Source of the DNA: Methanobacteriota archaeon
Lineage (GTDB): Archaea > Thermoplasmatota > Thermoplasmata > RBG-16-68-12 > EA-27
Assembly: GCA_016207545.1 (NCBI GenBank)
Contig: JACQPO010000089.1
Coordinates: 1-23,748 of the forward strand
Length of the DNA: 23,748 nucleotides
Direction of reading: 5' to 3'
Positions 19,628 through 23,748 of the stretch are shown here, one piece after another. The translations under genes and the position numbers were made by a program. The notes beneath the pieces are model-generated. The model worked only from the letters and a program-made list of their open reading frames with translations, made no database searches and was not told the origin of the DNA. The number at the start of each line of letters is the position of its first letter. The first letter of the stretch is position 1.

Positions 19628-21226
19628 CTATCCCGCGAACTTGGCCGCCGCGCGCGTGAGGCCGAGGTGGATCGGGGACGGCCGCAACGGCCGCGACCGG
19701 AGTTCCGGGTGGAACTGGGACGCGATGAAGTACGGGTGGCCCTGCAACTCGAGCACCTCCATGCGCCGTCCGTCGTCGGATCGGCCGACGTACTTCAGTC
19801 CCGCCGCCTCGATTTTCTCGAGGTACGCGGGGTTGATCTCGTATCGGTGGCGGTGGCGCTCGTAGATCGTGGTGTCCCCATACAGCTTCGCGGTCGCGCA
19901 CTCGGGCTCGAGCGTGACTTCGTGGGCGCCCAGCCGCATCGTCGCGCCCATGCCCTTCACGGACCGCTGCTCTGGCAGGAGGTCCACGACGGGATGGGGT
20001 GACTTCGGGTTGAACTCCGAGCTGTTCGCGTCCTCGAGGCCGAGCACGTGACGAGAGAACTCCACGGTCCCGAGCTGGAACCCGAGGCACACGCCCTGGA
20101 ACGGAATCTCGTTCTCCCGCGCGTACTCGATGGCGGCGATCTTGCCCTCGATCCCGCGGTCCCCGAAGCCGCCTGGGACGAGGATGCCCTCGGCGCCGCG
20201 GAGCAGGGGCTCTGCGCCCTTCTTCTCGATGTCCACGCTCTCGACCCAGCGGATGTGGACGCGGCACCGCGTCGCGGCGCTCGCGTGGTGGAACGCCTCG
20301 ATGTGGGACAGGTACGAATCGCGGAGGTGCGTGTACTTCCCGACGAGCGCGATCGTGCACTCTCGCTCCGGATCCCGAAGCCGATCGAGGTAGTCCCGCC
20401 AGTCCTCGAGGTCTTCCTTCTTCGCCTCGAGTTCCAGCTTCTTCATGATGTAGTCCGTCAGCTTCTGTTCGTCGAGGAGGATCGGCACGTCGTAGATCGT
20501 GGGCGCGTTCGGCGCGCTCACGACGCCCTCGACGGGCACGTCGCAGAAGAACGCGATCTTCTTGCGGATGTCCGGGTGGAGCGGCTCGTCCCCGCGCGCG
20601 ACGATCGCGGACGGCTGGATGCCGATGCTGCGCAGCTCGCGGACGGACTGTTGTGTCGGCTTCGTCTTCTGCTCCCCGACCGTGCCGAGCATCGGGACGA
20701 GAGTCGTGTGGACGAACAACACGTTTTCCCGTCCGATCTCCATCGCGAGCTGGCGCATCGCCTCGAGGAACGGCATGCCCTCGATGTCCCCGACGGTACC
20801 GCCGACCTCGACGAGCACGATGTCCGCGCCCTCGCGCTGCCCGACGCGGCGCATCCAATCCTTGATCTCGTCCGTGACGTGCGGGATGATTTGCACGGTC
20901 TTGCCGAGGTAGTCCCCGTTCCGCTCCTTCTCGATGACCGCGCGGTAGATCTTGCCCGTCGTGATGTTGTTGTCCCCGGTCAGGTTCACGTCGAGGAACC
21001 GCTCGTAGTTCCCGAGGTCGAGGTCCGCCTCCGCACCGTCGTCGAGCACGAACACCTCGCCGTGCTGGTACGGATTCATCGTGCCCGCGTCGACGTTCAG
21101 GTACGGGTCGATCTTGATCGGGACGACCTTCAAGCCCTTCGACTTCAACAGCACGCCGATGCTCGAGGTCGTGATGCCCTTCCCTAGGCCAGACATCACG
21201 CCTCCCGTGACGATAATGAATTTCAT
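19628..21226 (-). CDS. pyrG: CTP synthase
   Basis: The 532-residue product aminates UTP to CTP with ATP and glutamine. The N-terminal synthetase domain opens with the P-loop VTGGVMSGLGKG and contains IKIDPYLNVDAGTMNPYQHG and VGGTVGDIEGMPFLEA. The C-terminal class I glutamine amidotransferase domain has catalytic C380 in GVCLGFQLG with H506 and E508 in SQFHPEL. Three in-frame starts exist (GTG 21256, ATG 21247, ATG 21226). I choose 21226, since it matches the family start MKFIIVTGG and the TATA box at 21261-21267 predicts transcription to begin near 21237, downstream of the others. Confidence 0.96.
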   Translation of the reverse strand: MKFIIVTGGVMSGLGKGITTSSIGVLLKSKGLKVVPIKIDPYLNVDAGTMNPYQHGEVFVLDDGAEADLDLGNYERFLDVNLTGDNNITTGKIYRAVIEKERNGDYLGKTVQIIPHVTDEIKDWMRRVGQREGADIVLVEVGGTVGDIEGMPFLEAMRQLAMEIGRENVLFVHTTLVPMLGTVGEQKTKPTQQSVRELRSIGIQPSAIVARGDEPLHPDIRKKIAFFCDVPVEGVVSAPNAPTIYDVPILLDEQKLTDYIMKKLELEAKKEDLEDWRDYLDRLRDPERECTIALVGKYTHLRDSYLSHIEAFHHASAATRCRVHIRWVESVDIEKKGAEPLLRGAEGILVPGGFGDRGIEGKIAAIEYARENEIPFQGVCLGFQLGTVEFSRHVLGLEDANSSEFNPKSPHPVVDLLPEQRSVKGMGATMRLGAHEVTLEPECATAKLYGDTTIYERHRHRYEINPAYLEKIEAAGLKYVGRSDDGRRMEVLELQGHPYFIASQFHPELRSRPLRPSPIHLGLTRAAAKFAG

Positions 21227-21260
21227 GCCATCACGGGAATGAGCCATCGGCCGCACTCCA

Positions 21261-21267
21261 CATAAAG
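21261..21267 (-). promoter_or_regulatory. TATA box for CTP synthase
   Basis: Minus-strand CTTTATG lies 35-41 bases ahead of ATG 21226, implying a leader of about ten bases. It borders an AAAGCTTT palindrome. Confidence 0.45.
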
Positions 21268-21304
21268 CTTTGTGACGCAGGTGCGCAAGTCCGCGTCGTC
21301 CCGC

Positions 21305-22090
21305 TCACGACTTCGCGCGTCCGCGGCGCTCCGGCCCCTTCGTCACGCGCACGAGGTTCGCGAGCCGCCAGCGGATGAACGCGTACAAGGCGGCGAGGTT
21401 TCGCGCCTTGTCGTACTCGCGGACGACCCGTGTCGCCTCGTCCGGGTCCGCCTTCAGATCTCGGACGAACCGCCCGATGTTCGGCAGCGCGCGCGTGAGC
21501 TCGTCGACGACGGGCACGCTCGCGGCCTGAGACGTGCGCGAGAGCGGGTTCAGATCCACGCTGATCACGAGTTTGGCCATGCGTGCGAGCGCCTCCGCCC
21601 GGTCGCCATCCTCGAGGGGCACGAGCACGACGTCCGCGCGGTAGATGCCCTCCTTGTGGCACAACGCCCGCTTCGACTCGAGCCCGGGAATCCGCGCGTT
21701 CGGCCGCGGGCCCAAGACGTCCGTCGCTCCCGCCTTCCGAAGCACCCGCACGAGCTGGCGGACCCGCGCCTCCGTGCGATGGAACAGGTTGACCTCCACG
21801 CGTGCGGGGACGACGGCGGCAAGCCGTGCGACGTGGTCCGCCGCCAACGCGGCGACGTTCCCGTTCACGGAGATCACCGGCCGTTCCGCGGTCACGAGGA
21901 ACGCCGCGGCGGCCTTCTCCGCGACCAACGCGGGTGCGCTCGTCTCCTCGCCGAGCAGGTAGTCCCACGCCTCCCCGCGGCCGTGCGCGATGAGGCCCTC
22001 GAGCGCGGCGATGCCCTGGCGGTGGGCCTGCACGAGGCGCTCCCGCGTCTTCAGGGACGCGTATCGCGGGTGGGTCCGCGGGACGGGCAC
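21305..22090 (-). CDS. 4-phosphopantoate--beta-alanine ligase (archaeal phosphopantothenate synthetase)
   Basis: The 261-residue product belongs to the archaeal family (COG1701) that joins 4-phosphopantoate with beta-alanine using ATP to make 4'-phosphopantothenate for coenzyme A. It replaces the bacterial pantothenate synthetase plus kinase route. Conserved stretches are THPRYASLKTRERLV (6-20), GLIAHGRGEAWDYLLGE (32-48), PVISVNGNVAAL (71-82), EVNLFHRTEARV (99-110), VLVPLEDGDRAEALARM (155-171) and DLNPLSRTSQAA (179-190). The start is GTG 22090, with a TATA box 23-28 bases ahead. The partner pantoate kinase is not in this window. Confidence 0.92.
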   Translation of the reverse strand: MPVPRTHPRYASLKTRERLVQAHRQGIAALEGLIAHGRGEAWDYLLGEETSAPALVAEKAAAAFLVTAERPVISVNGNVAALAADHVARLAAVVPARVEVNLFHRTEARVRQLVRVLRKAGATDVLGPRPNARIPGLESKRALCHKEGIYRADVVLVPLEDGDRAEALARMAKLVISVDLNPLSRTSQAASVPVVDELTRALPNIGRFVRDLKADPDEATRVVREYDKARNLAALYAFIRWRLANLVRVTKGPERRGRAKS

Positions 22091-22112
22091 GGAGGAGGGA
22101 AGGCGTTCCCCG

Positions 22113-22118
22113 TATAAG
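22113..22118 (-). promoter_or_regulatory. TATA box for phosphopantothenate synthetase gene
   Basis: Minus-strand CTTATA lies 23-28 bases before GTG 22090, immediately after the DUF1611 stop, giving a leaderless transcript. Confidence 0.55.
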
Positions 22119-22120
22119 GG

Positions 22121-23176
22121 TCACAGCCGGGCCCGCACGGCCGCGACGACCTTGTCCACGCCGTGCCACAGCGGGTCGCACGTCGGCAACTTGAACGTGG
22201 CCTCGTACTCGCGGACGGTCGCGTCGACGTGCTCCCGGCTCATGTCCTCGTGGTTCAGCGTGATCGCGACGACCTTGCCCGGGGAGAACAGCTCGAGCAT
22301 GCGGATCTCGTCCCCGACCGTCGGCATCGGCCACGACACTACGTCTTGGCGGAAGCGCCGGATCTTTCGCGCGGGCGCGTGCTGGAGCACGATCGCCTGC
22401 GGCATCGCTGCCATGCAAATCGCGCGGGTGCCGCACACGTACGCGGGGTGGCTGATGCTGCCCTGCCCCTCGACGACGATGACCTGCGGCTTCGTCTCCT
22501 CGTACCCCCGCACGATCTCCCCCTCGAGCTCGCCGACCATGAAGTCCCCCGTGATCGCGTCGATCGGGACGCCGTAGTCCGCGCCCTGGAGAAGGCCCGT
22601 CTGTCCCGTCGCGACGAACGTCGCCGTCACGCCCGCCGCGTTGAGCGCCTCCGTGAGCAAGATCGCGGTCGTCCGTTTCCCGATCGCCCCGTCCGTCCCG
22701 AGCACGGCGAGGCGGAGGCACGGCAGCTTGCGGGCCAGGTCGCTGAACTGGAGGAGTTCCCGGAGCGGGCGGGGCTTCCGCACGTCCACGAGCCGCACGC
22801 CGTGCTTCGCCGCGAGCGCCGCGAATTCGGGATCGTCGGCGAGGTGCTCATGGAGTCCCGCGACGACGTTCAGGCCGTTCTGGATCGCTTCCCGGATCAC
22901 GGGCCGAAACTCTTGCGGGATGTAGCCGCCAAACGTCGCGACCCCGACAATGAGCGTACCCGGGCGGAGCCGCTCGATTCCCTCCCGGAGCGTGCCGACG
23001 ATTGGGATGCCCTGCGACACGCCGTCCAGCACCTCCCCCGCGTCCCGTCCCGCGCGGGTTCGGTCGATGACCCCGACGATCGCGTACCGGCGGGAGTACC
23101 GGACGAGGCCGTTCGCGGTCTTCCCGCTGGGGGTGCCGAAATACCCGTCGGCCAGGACGAGCGCCCGTTCCGTCAA
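22121..23176 (-). CDS. DUF1611 P-loop protein
   Basis: The 351-residue product matches the DUF1611 family. An N-terminal Rossmann-like domain (about 1-130; ALVLADGYFGTPSGKTANGL and VIDRTRAGRDAG) precedes a P-loop domain with GTDGAIGKRTTA (160-171), similar to the dethiobiotin-synthetase type of loop. VVEGQGSISHPAY (234-246) is a second conserved site. Some bacterial members (DgcN) have been linked, as I recall, to D-glutamate metabolism as N-acetyltransferases; transfer of that role here is uncertain. The start is TTG 23176 from the family start (TERALVLADGYFG), behind an AT-rich promoter. It is followed by the phosphopantothenate synthetase gene. Confidence 0.85.
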   Translation of the reverse strand: MTERALVLADGYFGTPSGKTANGLVRYSRRYAIVGVIDRTRAGRDAGEVLDGVSQGIPIVGTLREGIERLRPGTLIVGVATFGGYIPQEFRPVIREAIQNGLNVVAGLHEHLADDPEFAALAAKHGVRLVDVRKPRPLRELLQFSDLARKLPCLRLAVLGTDGAIGKRTTAILLTEALNAAGVTATFVATGQTGLLQGADYGVPIDAITGDFMVGELEGEIVRGYEETKPQVIVVEGQGSISHPAYVCGTRAICMAAMPQAIVLQHAPARKIRRFRQDVVSWPMPTVGDEIRMLELFSPGKVVAITLNHEDMSREHVDATVREYEATFKLPTCDPLWHGVDKVVAAVRARL

Positions 23177-23208
23177 GTCTTACCGTCCGGGATATCCTTG
23201 CCAATCCC

Positions 23209-23217
23209 TTTAAATAT
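23209..23217. promoter_or_regulatory. Shared AT-rich TATA element between DUF1611 and TPR genes
   Basis: TTTAAATAT is almost symmetric and lies 27-35 bases ahead of ATG 23244 (+) and 33-41 bases ahead of TTG 23176 (-). It could drive both divergent genes. Confidence 0.5.
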
Positions 23218-23243
23218 CATTGAGTCGCACACGGCTACCCCGT

Positions 23244-23748
23244 ATGCCGCCGGTGATCCTCCTCCTCCCCAGCGTGTTCACCGTCCGGTCGGGCATTCCT
23301 CGGGCCGCGTCGCGGTTGCGGGAAGGCCACCAGCTCCTTGCGAAGGGCAACGCGCCGGCGGCGCTGAAGGCGTACGAGGCGGCGATCGCGGAGGACCGCG
23401 AGGACGCGGGCGCGTGGACGAACAAGGGTGTCGCGCTCGACGCGCTCGGGAGGGAGACGGAGGCGCTCCGGTGCCACAACCGCGCAATCGCGCTCCGGCC
23501 GAAGTGCGTGGAGGCGTGGATCAACAAGTCGGTCGCGCTCCTCCACATGGGTAACTTCGACCGCGCGCAGTCCGCGATCGACGTCGCGATTCAGTTAGCC
23601 CCGGACCACGAACTCGCGTGGCTGAACCGCGGGATCCTGTTCGCGCGCCGCGGGAAGTACGAGGACGCGCTCGTGTGCTTCGACCGCGCGTTGGCGATCG
23701 ACACGGACTGCCTGACGGCGCTCTTCAACAAGGGTTCCGTGCTCGCGC
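23244..23748 (+). CDS. Tetratricopeptide-repeat protein, 5' part
   Basis: The frame starts at ATG 23244 and runs off the right edge after 168 codons. After about 25 residues the protein is built of 34-residue TPR units. Examples are HQLLAKGNAPAALKAYEAAI, then AWTNKGVALDALGRETEALR, AWINKSVALLHMGNFDRAQS and AWLNRGILFARRGKYEDALV, with the start of a fifth. TPR units form helical scaffolds that bind other proteins. The first residues (MPPVILLLPSVFTVRSG) are hydrophobic but short and lack a convincing signal peptide. Partner and function cannot be inferred without the rest of the gene. Confidence 0.85.
   Translation, partial: MPPVILLLPSVFTVRSGIPRAASRLREGHQLLAKGNAPAALKAYEAAIAEDREDAGAWTNKGVALDALGRETEALRCHNRAIALRPKCVEAWINKSVALLHMGNFDRAQSAIDVAIQLAPDHELAWLNRGILFARRGKYEDALVCFDRALAIDTDCLTALFNKGSVLA

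Noticed and set aside
21231..22721. 496-codon minus-strand frame spanning phosphopantothenate synthetase and DUF1611
   Set aside because: It is an Arg/Gly-rich shadow in the wrong frame across two recognisable genes.

Overview
The window is a gene-dense, GC-rich stretch of an archaeal chromosome. The archaeal assignment rests on single-copy informational and cofactor genes: RadA recombinase, diphthine synthase, SRP19, ribosomal protein S8e, aIF2-beta with a zinc finger and TRAM domain, type II methionine aminopeptidase and the archaeal phosphopantothenate synthetase. TATA-like boxes sit about 23-32 bases ahead of many start codons, which fits leaderless mRNAs. GTG and TTG starts are common. 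The gene set looks euryarchaeal and would suit a Thermoplasmatota-like lineage, but that placement is inference. I see no rRNA, tRNA, CRISPR array, insertion sequence or prophage.

Layout: 1-156 is the C-terminal end of a dCTP deaminase/dUTPase-like gene. It is followed by a gene-poor stretch (157-591) holding at most one small ORF. Next come trm5 (-), a small hydrophobic protein, a VIT1/CCC1-like transporter, dph5, a degenerate HAD-fold protein, a methyltransferase (-), radA, a class V aminotransferase and a DUF1028 protein. At 8339-9264 lies a membrane cluster that looks like a di-haem b-type cytochrome gene interrupted by an in-frame TAG. An S9 peptidase (-) is divergent from a YrdC/map pair, which is followed by a DUF211 gene, SRP19 (-), the tldD-tldE operon and S8e (-). 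Then come a four-helix membrane protein with a histidine near each helix, a two-gene operon of a presenilin-like protease and a YfcE-like phosphodiesterase (-), aIF2-beta (-), a 96-residue orphan, CTP synthase (-), phosphopantothenate synthetase (-), DUF1611 (-) and a truncated TPR gene running off the right edge.

How the genes relate: much of the content serves translation and protein maturation. It includes tRNA m1G37 methylation (Trm5), tRNA t6A synthesis (YrdC), diphthamide synthesis (Dph5), S8e, aIF2-beta, N-terminal Met removal, SRP targeting and several proteases. CTP synthase and phosphopantothenate synthetase add nucleotide and CoA synthesis. Organisation is very compact. Four of the seven convergent gene pairs have zero or negative spacing, two of them sharing a palindromic CTAG as both stop codons. 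At least three divergent pairs appear to share a single near-symmetric TATA element.

Most worth a second look are the TAG-interrupted di-haem cytochrome gene, the HAD protein that has lost most of its catalytic motif residues, the CTAG stop overlaps and shared TATA elements, and an inverted-repeat cluster ahead of the aminotransferase gene. I did not find a clearly new multi-gene defence or mobile system.
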